Below are positions 51,926 through 60,122 of a stretch of DNA of 64,000 nucleotides, piece after piece. The notes under the pieces are model-generated. The model did not search any database and was not told the DNA's origin. It saw nothing but the letters and a program-made list of their open reading frames with translations. The translations under genes were made by a program, and so were the position numbers. The stretch's first letter is position 1. The number at the start of each line of letters is the position of its first letter. Source of the stretch: Spiro-02 sp034114085 (GTDB lineage: Bacteria > Spirochaetota > Spirochaetia > Sphaerochaetales > Sphaerochaetaceae); assembly GCA_034114085.1 (NCBI GenBank), contig JAXEWB010000011.1:62001-126000 (forward strand). The letters run 5' to 3'.

Positions 51926-52513
51926 TCAACGAGTCAGTAGCATATCCATATAATAGCGGTCTTCTATGGCTGTACGAGGCACGTTCAATTCGTCAAGCAG
52001 GAGAAGCAACGTCGTCTGGGCCGTCTGAATCTGTTCCAGGGTCGCGGCATCGTCCAAGACGCACTCCATCTCCAGAAACCATCCTAGGGAAGTGACTTCG
52101 ACAAGTTCAATATGGACTTTTGGAGCTGCGTCTCCACCGGGGGTGCAGCGCCAGGCCCATCCAGTCTTCTCTTTACGCACATAGACGACATAGCCAAGAG
52201 ATTCACAGAATTCATACACCTTCGGGGCGTCTGTCAGGGGAGCTGAGAATTCTATTTCGTGGTTGACCTCAATCGCCCCTTGAAGCTGCTTGTCCTTGCG
52301 AGTGAACAACAAGCCGCCGACATTCGGCTTTCCGTCAATCGGGCCGGTAGATTCTTCGCGGACGCGAAACAATGGACGTTCATTGGGCAAAGACCAGTAG
52401 ATGTCGGTCTTGTGTTCGCTGACACCTTCCATCATCCCCCGTAAGGAAACAATCCGGGAACGGAGTTCCTGATAGTCGTCTATATGCGCTTTAAGTTCGA
52501 CTTCACATCCCAT
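51926..52513 (-). CDS. cyaB: CYTH-domain protein (class IV adenylate cyclase / thiamine-triphosphatase fold)
   Basis: 195 residues. The ExExK signature is EVELK at the N-terminus, followed by FRVREE, FTRKDK, EIEFSAPL and the E-rich IELVEVTSLGWFLEME pattern that lines the tunnel. These proteins bind triphosphates with metals; CyaB-type members make cAMP, others hydrolyse tripolyphosphate or ThTP, and the sequence does not decide. The start ATG has GAGG six bases upstream. Confidence 0.88.
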   Translation of the reverse strand: MGCEVELKAHIDDYQELRSRIVSLRGMMEGVSEHKTDIYWSLPNERPLFRVREESTGPIDGKPNVGGLLFTRKDKQLQGAIEVNHEIEFSAPLTDAPKVYEFCESLGYVVYVRKEKTGWAWRCTPGGDAAPKVHIELVEVTSLGWFLEMECVLDDAATLEQIQTAQTTLLLLLDELNVPRTAIEDRYYMDMLLTR

Positions 52514-52743
52514 GGAATACCTCTTCTGTGGGGAAACGTCAAGAATCACGTCCTTTACAGGCAAAAACGTTGGACAACGTGTTTCATAGGATACATATGT
52601 ACATAAATCAGGACAAGTATCAAGAGAAGCTACCTCTACAGTATTACTGGCGCAAAAGTTCCGGCACTAAAAATATGCCGACCATATATGTTAAATGATT
52701 TTAAGTTTCATGGGGCAGAATCGTGGATTCTAGAATTACGCTA

Positions 52744-52939
52744 TCAAAAGAATCTGTATAACTGGTTAAATCTGTTTTTCTTTCCGGGGGTGTTGAACAG
52801 CTTGAAGCCGAAACACTCAGACTGATACAGGCTGACAAGACAATCCTCACATTCGACAATCACAAACTTGCCTCCTACTATACCTTTTGCGTCTGCCAAC
52901 ACAGATAGAGCCTTTTGGAGTTGTACATGATAAGAAATT
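52744..52939 (-). pseudogene. Remnant of a GNAT acetyltransferase (C-terminal part)
   Basis: A minus-strand frame ends VLADAKGIVGGKFVIVECED...LVSLYQSECFGFKLFN, which looks like the end of a small GNAT protein (family pattern IIAGKFVWLECED...FYESNGF). Upstream the frame meets two stops at once and no N-terminal half is visible, so only the last ~60 codons survive. The surrounding 455-base spacer is otherwise empty. Confidence 0.45.
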
Positions 52940-53019
52940 TATCAGTTTGACAAATTTCTTTATAATATGAGACGTCATAATAAATAAAATGATAAATAAT
53001 CGTCGCTAGAAAACGCCTT

Positions 53020-53871
53020 TTAGTCTTTCCAGGGGAAAATCATGTTGCGTAGCGACCGATGCCCGACCTTTTCCCGTTCATCGAACAGCAGCTCCTCCCA
53101 AGGGAGATGCTTGCGGGGAGCCTCTGGATTGGCCTCAAAATAGTCGTACTTGAACATCAGGAGCTTCATCGCATCCATCTGGGCCAAGGTAATGCCGGCG
53201 ACACCGGGAATCAGTCCCGCGACGATGACGGTAAGGACAAAACAGACAATAGTATAGACGCCGAGGAAAACTGAGAACCACAAATTGTCGGCAACCACCA
53301 TGAAGGACTTCTTCAGGGTCTTCAAAGGTCGGTCTCCGGGCATCATGCAGGCCAACGGAAAAAAATACATCAACGCCAGCAAGATGGCGAGGAACACCCA
53401 GAACAGGATAATCGACAGAATAAAGCCGATCATGTTGTTGTAGGAGAAATAGAACGGAATAACGAACATGATCAGGAGGAACACCAACGCAGACAATGCG
53501 AAATAGATCATGCTGTGCCGCCACATCCGGACCATACCTTCCTTGAACCCGCTCCATCCTCCACGAGTATAGTTGGAATACGCATGACACTGGTACGCCA
53601 CGGCGCCGGTATAGAGTGAATACAAGGCGATGACGGCGATGACGCACAGAATACCCAGCCATGAATTCATGGACGCGACGGTCATGGCTCCATACAGCCC
53701 CGCCAGCACAACCAGATACCCAAGATTCAGTACTACCAGACCGATCAGATTGTCCCAACCATCAAAAAATGCCTTCTTGAAAAAAAAGCCGACCACCGTT
53801 TCCTCCGTTCCACCCCGGATACCACAACCCCCGATATTCGGAACCATGATATCATCATAGTAAGAGTACAT
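53020..53871 (-). CDS. Multi-pass membrane protein of unknown function
   Basis: 283 residues with about six membrane helices. It begins with a soluble N-terminus (GGCGIRGGTEETVVGFFFKKAFFDGW), has the pattern DRPLKTLKKSFMVVADNLWFSVFLG between helices, and ends in a charged cytoplasmic tail (HLPWEELLFDEREKVGHRSLRN). The layout resembles YesL/DUF624-like proteins of spirochaetes and Firmicutes, without a clear signature. Start uncertain: ATG at 53871 or at 53847 (MVPNIGG), neither with a good ribosome-binding site. It stands alone on the minus strand. Confidence 0.65.
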   Translation of the reverse strand: MYSYYDDIMVPNIGGCGIRGGTEETVVGFFFKKAFFDGWDNLIGLVVLNLGYLVVLAGLYGAMTVASMNSWLGILCVIAVIALYSLYTGAVAYQCHAYSNYTRGGWSGFKEGMVRMWRHSMIYFALSALVFLLIMFVIPFYFSYNNMIGFILSIILFWVFLAILLALMYFFPLACMMPGDRPLKTLKKSFMVVADNLWFSVFLGVYTIVCFVLTVIVAGLIPGVAGITLAQMDAMKLLMFKYDYFEANPEAPRKHLPWEELLFDEREKVGHRSLRNMIFPWKD

Positions 53872-53926
53872 TCTCTGTACTGATTAGACAACCCCGTTCA
53901 TGCAAAAAAGGGCAAGGGTTTCATGT

Positions 53927-53971
53927 CGTCAGGTTGAAAAATTTGAGAGCTATCAACCTGACGAGCTTTTT
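53927..53971 (+). terminator. Plus-strand terminator without a plus-strand gene
   Basis: CGTCAGGTTGA and TCAACCTGACG form a perfect 11-base stem followed by AGCTTTTTT. Both flanking genes are on the minus strand, and no plus-strand gene precedes it. Confidence 0.75.
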
Positions 53972-54033
53972 TCCCCGCCCCTACTGAACCGCATTGGCAA
54001 AGCTATGTTTTCGTCGCCATGCGGTTTCCGGCG

Positions 54034-55389
54034 TTATTCATCCATGGCAAGTACATATTCGACGGTGGTATCGATTCCCGCCAAGTAGTCGGACAGGGAC
54101 TGCCCGACCGTCACGTCCGGTGCCAGCGGAGAATCTCCATACCTATCCGCGACACCGAAATGCTCCGCGAGATTCATGTACTTGGTCGAATACCGAACCT
54201 GCAACGGAAGGTTTGGAAGAACGAACGCATCCGTTGAGCCGAAATGGTTCACGTTGCCGCTGGATGGCGTCCCGACCAGAACGCTGCCGGCCATCTGCAA
54301 GAGCACGCCGTTGTTCACCGCGGCGGAAAACGTCGTCTCGCCAATCAAGGTATATACTTTCTGGCCCGCTTCAAGGCATTTCCCCAGCCAGGATATCAGC
54401 GGGCCGCCGTCGCTTCCTCCGCCGTTGTTGCGCATGTCAAGGATGATTCTTCCATAGTTCCCGTCAGCCATCATTCGGTCAAGTCGCCCGACAAACACCT
54501 CCATCGGCAAATCCTTGTCTTCCTGACAGACATTGTATTGGACGTACAGCGTATCATCATCCAATTCAAACGCCTTGTAGTTGCGTGAGCGATCCCATTC
54601 CGTGGCGGGCATCGACGCACGCTGGCGGGACAACATGCTGAAGCTATACGACTGCGCATCCTTGGCGGCAATAACGGGAATAGTCACAACCACGGACTCC
54701 CCTTTTGGAAAACCCAGTACCAGCGGTATGACGCTTTCATCTGCTACAATACCGAAATGGCGGAGTATCGGAACGACATAAAACGTAGAAAGGAACTGAC
54801 GTTCAAGCTTTACGTCATTGTCATGGCTGATGAATGGTGCAAGCGCCGTGTACACCTCCCGCATCGGATGCCCGTTGAGCGACAGCAGTTCATATCCGAG
54901 GTATTGTTCCAGTTCCGCGGGGACGGTACTCAGTATCCATCGACCATCGAAACTTTTAAGTCGAACGGGAAGCATCCGAAAGTCTTCATCGACCAGATTA
55001 TTCACGTTGATCGTCGTATGGGAATCCCCTAGCATCGCTACGAGGGTCTGGAGTTCAATCGCGAAGGAAAAATCGTCCAGGTCATCCATTTTGGTGATGA
55101 TTTCCTGCCGTTTGCGTTCAACGGCGTCGCGGGTAGTATTACGGAACATGTCGGGGTGCGACATAGCGAGGTGCGAACACAGATAGTCCAGATCAGCCAG
55201 ACGCGCAGCGTGTTTCGAGGTTGCGTCGCAATCTGAAGCATTATCAGGAACATTGTTCAGTGTGGTATTTCCTGCCGTTTCTTCTGTTACGATGACAGGT
55301 TCGACGACATGCCCTTCAACGGCGGAGGTACAGGCTACGCCTACCAAGGACAAGACCAGGCACAGGACCAGGATTACAGAGTGTTTCAT
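54034..55389 (-). CDS. S41-family peptidase, lipoprotein
   Basis: 451 residues. A signal region ends GVACTS, with the Cys as probable lipid anchor, so it acts outside the inner membrane. The S41 (C-terminal processing/tricorn) core is from ~260: ILDMRNNGGGSDGG, GKCLEAGQKVYTLIGETTFSAAVN with the nucleophile Ser in TTFSAA, and GSVLVGTPSSGNVNHFG. A helical region of ~100 residues precedes the core and no clear PDZ domain is seen. GGAG lies seven bases before the ATG. Substrates unknown. Confidence 0.88.
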   Translation of the reverse strand: MKHSVILVLCLVLSLVGVACTSAVEGHVVEPVIVTEETAGNTTLNNVPDNASDCDATSKHAARLADLDYLCSHLAMSHPDMFRNTTRDAVERKRQEIITKMDDLDDFSFAIELQTLVAMLGDSHTTINVNNLVDEDFRMLPVRLKSFDGRWILSTVPAELEQYLGYELLSLNGHPMREVYTALAPFISHDNDVKLERQFLSTFYVVPILRHFGIVADESVIPLVLGFPKGESVVVTIPVIAAKDAQSYSFSMLSRQRASMPATEWDRSRNYKAFELDDDTLYVQYNVCQEDKDLPMEVFVGRLDRMMADGNYGRIILDMRNNGGGSDGGPLISWLGKCLEAGQKVYTLIGETTFSAAVNNGVLLQMAGSVLVGTPSSGNVNHFGSTDAFVLPNLPLQVRYSTKYMNLAEHFGVADRYGDSPLAPDVTVGQSLSDYLAGIDTTVEYVLAMDE

Positions 55390-55490
55390 GGTGATTCTCC
55401 ATAAGGAAGTTCAGCGGATGACAACGCCGCTGTTGCAGGAACATCTTTGCAAAGTTCATGCCAACTTCATCCAGGCCAGCCAGGAAAGAC

Positions 55491-55518
55491 CATTTTTGCC
55501 ATAACGATGGCAAAAATG
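55491..55518. promoter_or_regulatory. Perfect 28-base palindrome between divergent genes
   Basis: CATTTTTGCCAT and ATGGCAAAAATG separated by AACG. It lies in the region between the S41 peptidase and GNAT genes, upstream of the -35 of the latter, so operator function is plausible; it is also a stable hairpin. Confidence 0.6.
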
Positions 55519-55539
55519 ATGAAAAACATGCGTTGTCAG

Positions 55540-55568
55540 TTGGTCAAACAAACCGATTCTGGTATTAT
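55540..55568 (+). promoter_or_regulatory. Promoter of the SSAT-like gene
   Basis: TTGGTC, 17-base spacer, TATTAT, about 40 bases before the ATG at 55611. Confidence 0.5.
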
Positions 55569-55610
55569 CGACCACGAATATCCATCTTTTATCAAGGAGC
55601 GTCGCGCATC

Positions 55611-56099
55611 ATGCAGACAGTACCGGACTGCGAACTTAGGCTTGCGACTATCGACGATATACCGACGATACTTACTTTTATTCGGGAACTCGCCGACTAT
55701 GAACATATGCTGAACCAAGTGGTCGCGACGGAAGAATCCTTGCGCTACTGGTTGTTCGACCAGCGGAAGGCAGAGGTTCTGTTGGCGACATGGCGTGACG
55801 AGCCGGTAGGATTTGCTCTGTTCTTCCACAATTTCTCTACGTTTCTCGGCAAGGCGGGGATATATCTGGAGGACCTGTATGTCAGGCGGCACGTCAGGGG
55901 AACCGGTTGCGGCAAGGCGTTGTTGCGCAAACTTGCCCAGATAGCGGTTGAACGGGGCTGTGGACGACTGGAATGGAATTGCCTTGACTGGAATCAGCCG
56001 AGCATAGAGTTCTATCTTTCTCTGGATGCGCATCCGATGGATGACTGGACGCTGTATCGGCTCACCGGCGACGCCTTGAACAATCTGGCCAATTCCTAA
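55611..56099 (+). CDS. GNAT acetyltransferase, spermidine/diamine SSAT-like
   Basis: 162 residues. The acetyl-CoA-binding core is YLEDLYVRRHVRGTGCGKALLRKLAQIA, which like SSAT proteins continues as RLEWNCLDWNQPSIEFY with the proton-donor Tyr at the end. FFHNFSTFLGKAGIYLEDLYV is the family signature. Probable substrate is a polyamine or an amino-group compound. I place the start at 55611 (AAGGAG 11 bases upstream); the longer upstream frame overlaps the promoter. Confidence 0.88.
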   Translation: MQTVPDCELRLATIDDIPTILTFIRELADYEHMLNQVVATEESLRYWLFDQRKAEVLLATWRDEPVGFALFFHNFSTFLGKAGIYLEDLYVRRHVRGTGCGKALLRKLAQIAVERGCGRLEWNCLDWNQPSIEFYLSLDAHPMDDWTLYRLTGDALNNLANS

Positions 56100-56162
56100 A
56101 CTGTTTATTTGGCGAGGTTCAAGTACTTTCCAAGTGAAATGTTTCGACGCCGTTGAACGGGC

Positions 56163-57056
56163 TTACCCTCGCAAAAAGGGTTTCCTGACTTCAGAGTCAA
56201 GAAGGGAACCATAGGCGGCAACGTTCCTATAGGCGTTGCCCCATACTTCCTTTTCCCGATATTCACGAATGGCGTCCAGGTCGAAATCGGCCAGAAAAAC
56301 GCCCTCGATGTCATCATCAGCCAACAACAGGGTATTGTCCACCGGATGTCCGTCGGCGTCAAATACGATGGGGCTGAACGCACACGACCGCCCCCACCCT
56401 TTACCAGGATAGTTCGCCATGGCGATACCGACCATGTTCTCAAACGCGCGGGTGGAAAGCTGAGAAAGTCGGGCGCGATTCATGTCACAGGCATTTGGAA
56501 TCAGAATCAGTTCGGCGCCGTTGAGCATCAGGATACGCGCGCTTTCGGGAAATTCCCGGTCAAAGCAGATCATGACGCCGACTTTCACCCCGTCCAGTTC
56601 ACAAACAGGAAACAAATCTCCTCGTTCAAGAACCGCTTCACGAGAGAAGACACAGGTGTGTACTTTTGCATATTCCATGAGCAGCTTCCCTGCACGATCG
56701 ATCACATAGGCAGTATTGCGGGCGGCAAAGAAACCAGAAGAAAGTCCTGTCGCTACAATTGCGATTTCATTCTCCTTCGCCATGGCGCAGAAGGCTCCTG
56801 CGTAATCGCTTTCCGTCCGTCGTGCTTCGGCAAGCAGAAGTTCTTTGGTTTCCATCACAATCCGAGGCTTGTCGGCTGGACTGATCTCCTCAATATCGGG
56901 CAAGGAATACCCGTTCGACCACATTTCGGGAAATACAACGACTGCCGACCCATGATGTTTCGCCCACTGGACATATCCGTCCGCCAATTCAAGGTTCCGT
57001 CGCATGTCATGCGCTACAGCTCGCTGCTGTACCAATGCCACTCGATAGATGTCCAT
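56163..57056 (-). CDS. Carbon-nitrogen hydrolase (nitrilase superfamily)
   Basis: 297 residues. The Glu-Lys-Cys triad is visible: E in VVFPEMW, K in EYAKVHT and C in VMICFDREFPES. Such enzymes hydrolyse amides or carbamates (omega-amidase, N-carbamoyl amino acids, polyamine-derived amides). GGGAGG lies seven bases before the ATG; it is the third gene after msrA and msrB and presumably co-transcribed. Exact substrate unknown. Confidence 0.92.
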   Translation of the reverse strand: MDIYRVALVQQRAVAHDMRRNLELADGYVQWAKHHGSAVVVFPEMWSNGYSLPDIEEISPADKPRIVMETKELLLAEARRTESDYAGAFCAMAKENEIAIVATGLSSGFFAARNTAYVIDRAGKLLMEYAKVHTCVFSREAVLERGDLFPVCELDGVKVGVMICFDREFPESARILMLNGAELILIPNACDMNRARLSQLSTRAFENMVGIAMANYPGKGWGRSCAFSPIVFDADGHPVDNTLLLADDDIEGVFLADFDLDAIREYREKEVWGNAYRNVAAYGSLLDSEVRKPFLRG

Positions 57057-57076
57057 AGCGTTTCCTCCCGTTTCCA

Positions 57077-57553
57077 TCAGACTGGGCGGTCCGGCATACG
57101 GATCAACGGCACATATTCACCATACCCCCGCGCTTCCATTTCACCCACAGGGATGAATCGCAACGAAGCGCTGTTGATGCAATATCGGAGGCCGCCTTGA
57201 TCAGCCGGGCCATCGGGAAAGACATGGCCCAAATGGGCATCACCGACGGCGCTCCTGATTTCTGTGCGGCACATTCCATGGGAGAAATCCTCCACTTCAC
57301 GCACAACGGAGGACGTGAGGGGACGGGTAAAGCTGGGCCAGCCGCACCCTGATTCAAATTTATCAGATGAAATGAACAACGGCTCACCCGTTGTAATATC
57401 GACATAAATCCCCGGTCGTCCATTGTTCCAATATTCATTCCTGAACGGCGGTTCCGTAGCGTTTTCCTGCGTTACGGCGTACTGTATCGGGGTCAGACGG
57501 TCCCGCAAGCCCTTCAGCTCCAGTTCATTGGCTTTCTCATTGGTTGGTTTCAT
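57077..57553 (-). CDS. msrB: Peptide-methionine (R)-S-oxide reductase
   Basis: 158 residues. SGCGWPSF, HLGHVFPDGP and the catalytic Cys in LRYCINSASLRF identify MsrB. The zinc-binding CxxC pairs found in many MsrB proteins are not present. The ATG has GGAGG six bases upstream and overlaps msrA by 17 bases. It repairs R-methionine sulfoxide in oxidised proteins. Confidence 0.95.
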   Translation of the reverse strand: MKPTNEKANELELKGLRDRLTPIQYAVTQENATEPPFRNEYWNNGRPGIYVDITTGEPLFISSDKFESGCGWPSFTRPLTSSVVREVEDFSHGMCRTEIRSAVGDAHLGHVFPDGPADQGGLRYCINSASLRFIPVGEMEARGYGEYVPLIRMPDRPV

Positions 57554-58079
57554 CCTGCGCCTCCAGAGAATCGGGTGCGGCGGTTTTGGCAAAAGCAAAG
57601 GCCGAAGAACTGAGGTGGCAATACCCGCCGGGATGCTTGTCCAAGTACTTCTGATGGTATTCTTCCGCAGGATAATAGTTGGACAGCGAAAGACATTCCA
57701 CGACTATGGGATTCTCATACGCGTGCGAGAGTTCATTCAGTGATTCGACGATAACGGGACGGTCGCCGTCATCGACATAGAACACACCTGTGCGGTATTG
57801 GGTCCCTGTATCCCCGCCTTGCCGGTTCAGGCTAGTCGGATCAATCGCCTTGAAAAACAGTTTCAGCAGAAACCGCAAGGGGGCGAGAGTGCGGTCATAC
57901 ACTACATGGACGGTCTCGGCGAAACCTGTAGTATCGGTACAAACGTCCTTGTAGGTCGGGGCTTCGGTCAGACCGTTGGCATAGCCTACATCGGTAGAGA
58001 GAACCCCATGGACCTTCTGAAAATACTTCTCAAGTCCCCAGAAGCAACCGCCCGCGAAATATATTTCCGCCTTGTCCAT
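57537..58079 (-). CDS. msrA: Peptide-methionine (S)-S-oxide reductase
   Basis: 180 residues. IYFAGGCFWGLEKYF carries the catalytic Cys near residue 12, and TGTQYRTGVFY and AEEYHQKYLDKHPGGYC complete the family pattern with a probable resolving Cys. AGGAGG lies six bases before the ATG. First gene of msrA-msrB-nitrilase; MsrA and MsrB together repair both sulfoxide epimers. Confidence 0.95.
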   Translation of the reverse strand: MDKAEIYFAGGCFWGLEKYFQKVHGVLSTDVGYANGLTEAPTYKDVCTDTTGFAETVHVVYDRTLAPLRFLLKLFFKAIDPTSLNRQGGDTGTQYRTGVFYVDDGDRPVIVESLNELSHAYENPIVVECLSLSNYYPAEEYHQKYLDKHPGGYCHLSSSAFAFAKTAAPDSLEAQDETNQ

Positions 58080-58342
58080 ACATAGCCTCCTCAGATATCT
58101 GAATACGCTCTCCCAAACCGCTGAATAGGTCGCACGCCAAGTATAGTTCTCCTTCATTGTGCATCTCTATTCAGTTCAGCCATTCGTATTACAAATATCT
58201 CTCTCAAGTTCCGATTCGGCAAGTCAAATACATTATGGCAAGCTATAAGAGGGTTTTTCGCAAATTGCTGTTGCGATTTTACAATTATGACGTACTATGG
58301 ACATATAGCAACAAATTGCAACACTTTTTGAGGCGGCAGGTA

Positions 58343-59662
58343 ATGAACACGTCAGAAACGGAAGAAAGAACCAGAGCATCCATTTTCGATCTCAACGGCA
58401 TCCCGAGCGTCCGACGGGCGATTCCTCTTGCGGTACAGCATGTCGTGGCGATGATCGTCGGCTGTGTCACTCCCGCGTTGATTATCTCTGGCGTCGGGCA
58501 TTTATCGCCTGGAGACAGCGTTATCCTAGTCCAGGCGGCCTTGGTCATCGCCGCGCTGTCCACCTTCCTGCAACTGTTCCCTATCGGGAAGTTCCTCGGT
58601 TCAGGTCTTCCCGTCATCATGGGCGTCAGCTTCGCATATTTGTCAAGCATGCAGGCGATCGTCATGGGATTCGACATCGCCACGATATTCGGAGCGCAAC
58701 TTGTAGGGGGCGTCGTGGCCGTCATAGTGGGAATATTCGTCAAAAAACTACGTAAATTCTTTCCGCCGTTGATTACCGGCACCGTTGTTTTCACCATCGG
58801 GCTGTCACTCTACCCCACAGCCATCAATTACATGGCGGGTGGCGTCGGAAGTGCCGGATATGGGAGCTGGCAGAACTGGACCATCGCGATTTTTACATTG
58901 ATTGTAGTAACGACTTTGAACCATTTTGGGAAAGGAATCTGGAAACTCGCGTCAATCCTGATAGGTATTATCGCAGGCTATGTCGTGTCATTGTTCTTGG
59001 GAATGGTCAGCTTTACGCCTGTGGCTGAGGCTTCGTTGTTCCAGCTTCCCCATGTCTTGCACTTCGGGATCAGGTTTGAGATTTCGGCTTGTTTCGCAAT
59101 GGGAATCCTGTTCGCGATCAATTCGATACAGGCTATCGGCGATTTCTCGGCCACAACCATCGGCGGTCTTGACAGAGAACCTTCGGATCAGGAGCTACAA
59201 GCCGGTATCATAGGATATGGCGTGGGCAATATCCTCGGTTCGTTCATCGGAGGTCTGCCGACCGCGACCTACAGCCAGAACGTCGGCATCGTCACCACCA
59301 CGAAGGTAGTCAACCGCTGTGTCTTGGGTCTTTCCGCCGCTATTCTGCTGGTTGCGGGACTCGCGCCGAAGTTTTCAGCACTCCTGACGACCATCCCGCA
59401 ATGTGTTCTCGGAGGGGCAACGATATCCGTATTCGCGTCGATAGCGATGACGGGCATGAAGTTGGTAGTGTCTCAGCCGATGAATTACCGCAACACATCC
59501 ATAGTCGGTCTGGCTGCCGCGTTGGGGATGGGAATCTCACAGGCAACGGAAGCCCTTGCATCTTTCCCAGAGTGGTTCTTGATTATTTTCGGTAAATCGC
59601 CGGTTGTCATCGCGACATTGGTCGCCCTCGCCTTGAACATCATTCTTCCCAAAAAAGACTAA
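58343..59662 (+). CDS. NCS2-family nucleobase permease (uracil/xanthine type)
   Basis: 439 residues, about 13 membrane helices. The NCS2 signature is present: QHVVAMIVGCVTPALI at the start, GLPVIMGVSF, and the QAGIIGYGVGNILGSFIGGLPTATYSQNVGIV motif with the substrate-binding Gln/Glu region (IGDFSATTIGGLDREPSDQEL). The Glu/Asn pattern fits xanthine/purine or uracil transporters. The start is the ATG at 58343, two codons after a GGCAGG; the extension upstream is a leader. It sits next to a nucleoside hydrolase remnant, so purine or pyrimidine salvage is plausible. Confidence 0.92.
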   Translation: MNTSETEERTRASIFDLNGIPSVRRAIPLAVQHVVAMIVGCVTPALIISGVGHLSPGDSVILVQAALVIAALSTFLQLFPIGKFLGSGLPVIMGVSFAYLSSMQAIVMGFDIATIFGAQLVGGVVAVIVGIFVKKLRKFFPPLITGTVVFTIGLSLYPTAINYMAGGVGSAGYGSWQNWTIAIFTLIVVTTLNHFGKGIWKLASILIGIIAGYVVSLFLGMVSFTPVAEASLFQLPHVLHFGIRFEISACFAMGILFAINSIQAIGDFSATTIGGLDREPSDQELQAGIIGYGVGNILGSFIGGLPTATYSQNVGIVTTTKVVNRCVLGLSAAILLVAGLAPKFSALLTTIPQCVLGGATISVFASIAMTGMKLVVSQPMNYRNTSIVGLAAALGMGISQATEALASFPEWFLIIFGKSPVVIATLVALALNIILPKKD

Positions 59663-59667
59663 AGGTT

Positions 59668-59703
59668 TGATGAGTGTTCGCTCCGGTTTTGCTCTGTGTT
59701 CAC
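59668..59703. repeat. Dispersed repeat, copy 3 (internally deleted)
   Basis: GATGAGTGTTCGCTCCGG...TTTGCTCT then GTGTTCAC: the two ends match 13011-13051, but the middle twelve or so bases are missing. It starts six bases after the NCS2 permease stop. Confidence 0.5.
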
Positions 59704-59714
59704 ACCTGCCATTA

Positions 59715-59774
59715 TCGGTTGTTCATCGGTTGTTCATCGGTTGTTCGTCGGGTCGTTCATCTGGTCGTTCGCTG
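59715..59774. repeat. 11-bp tandem repeats, about five degenerate units
   Basis: TCGGTTGTTCA repeats three times, then twice with changes (TCGGGTCGTTCA, TCTGGTCGTTCG). Confidence 0.8.
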
Positions 59775-59912
59775 GTACGAACCTATGAGCCGCCTATGAA
59801 AACCCTACCCGTGCACGTTCAGCGCAGAACAAGAACGAATTAAACCCCATACCGGATTGCATTTCCCTCTGGTAAAGTGGAAAGTCTACTTGTATGATAG
59901 AAGACATTCTCA

Positions 59913-60101
59913 GGGATTTGCGCCCAGGGCAAGGAGCGAAGCGGCGAGCGTACATGCAGTACGTGAGTGTGCGCATGCGACGCAGCCATGGACGCAATGG
60001 CCGGGAAGTATTCGAAGGGATTTGCGCCCAGGGCAAGGAGCGAAGTGGCGAGCGTACATGCAGTACGTGAGTGTGCGAATGCGACGCAGCCATGGACGCA
60101 A
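59913..60101. repeat. Two copies of an 85-base palindromic element (104-base period)
   Basis: Each copy begins GGGATTTGCGCCCAGGGC and ends GCCATGGACGCAA, which pair with 11 of 13 matches, so the unit can fold into a long hairpin; an inner GTACATGCAGTAC is also near-palindromic. The copies differ at about three positions and are joined by about 19 bases. This is a REP/MITE-like element, placed directly upstream of the nucleoside hydrolase. Confidence 0.85.
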
Positions 60102-60122
60102 AGACCGAGAAAGAGGTGGAAG

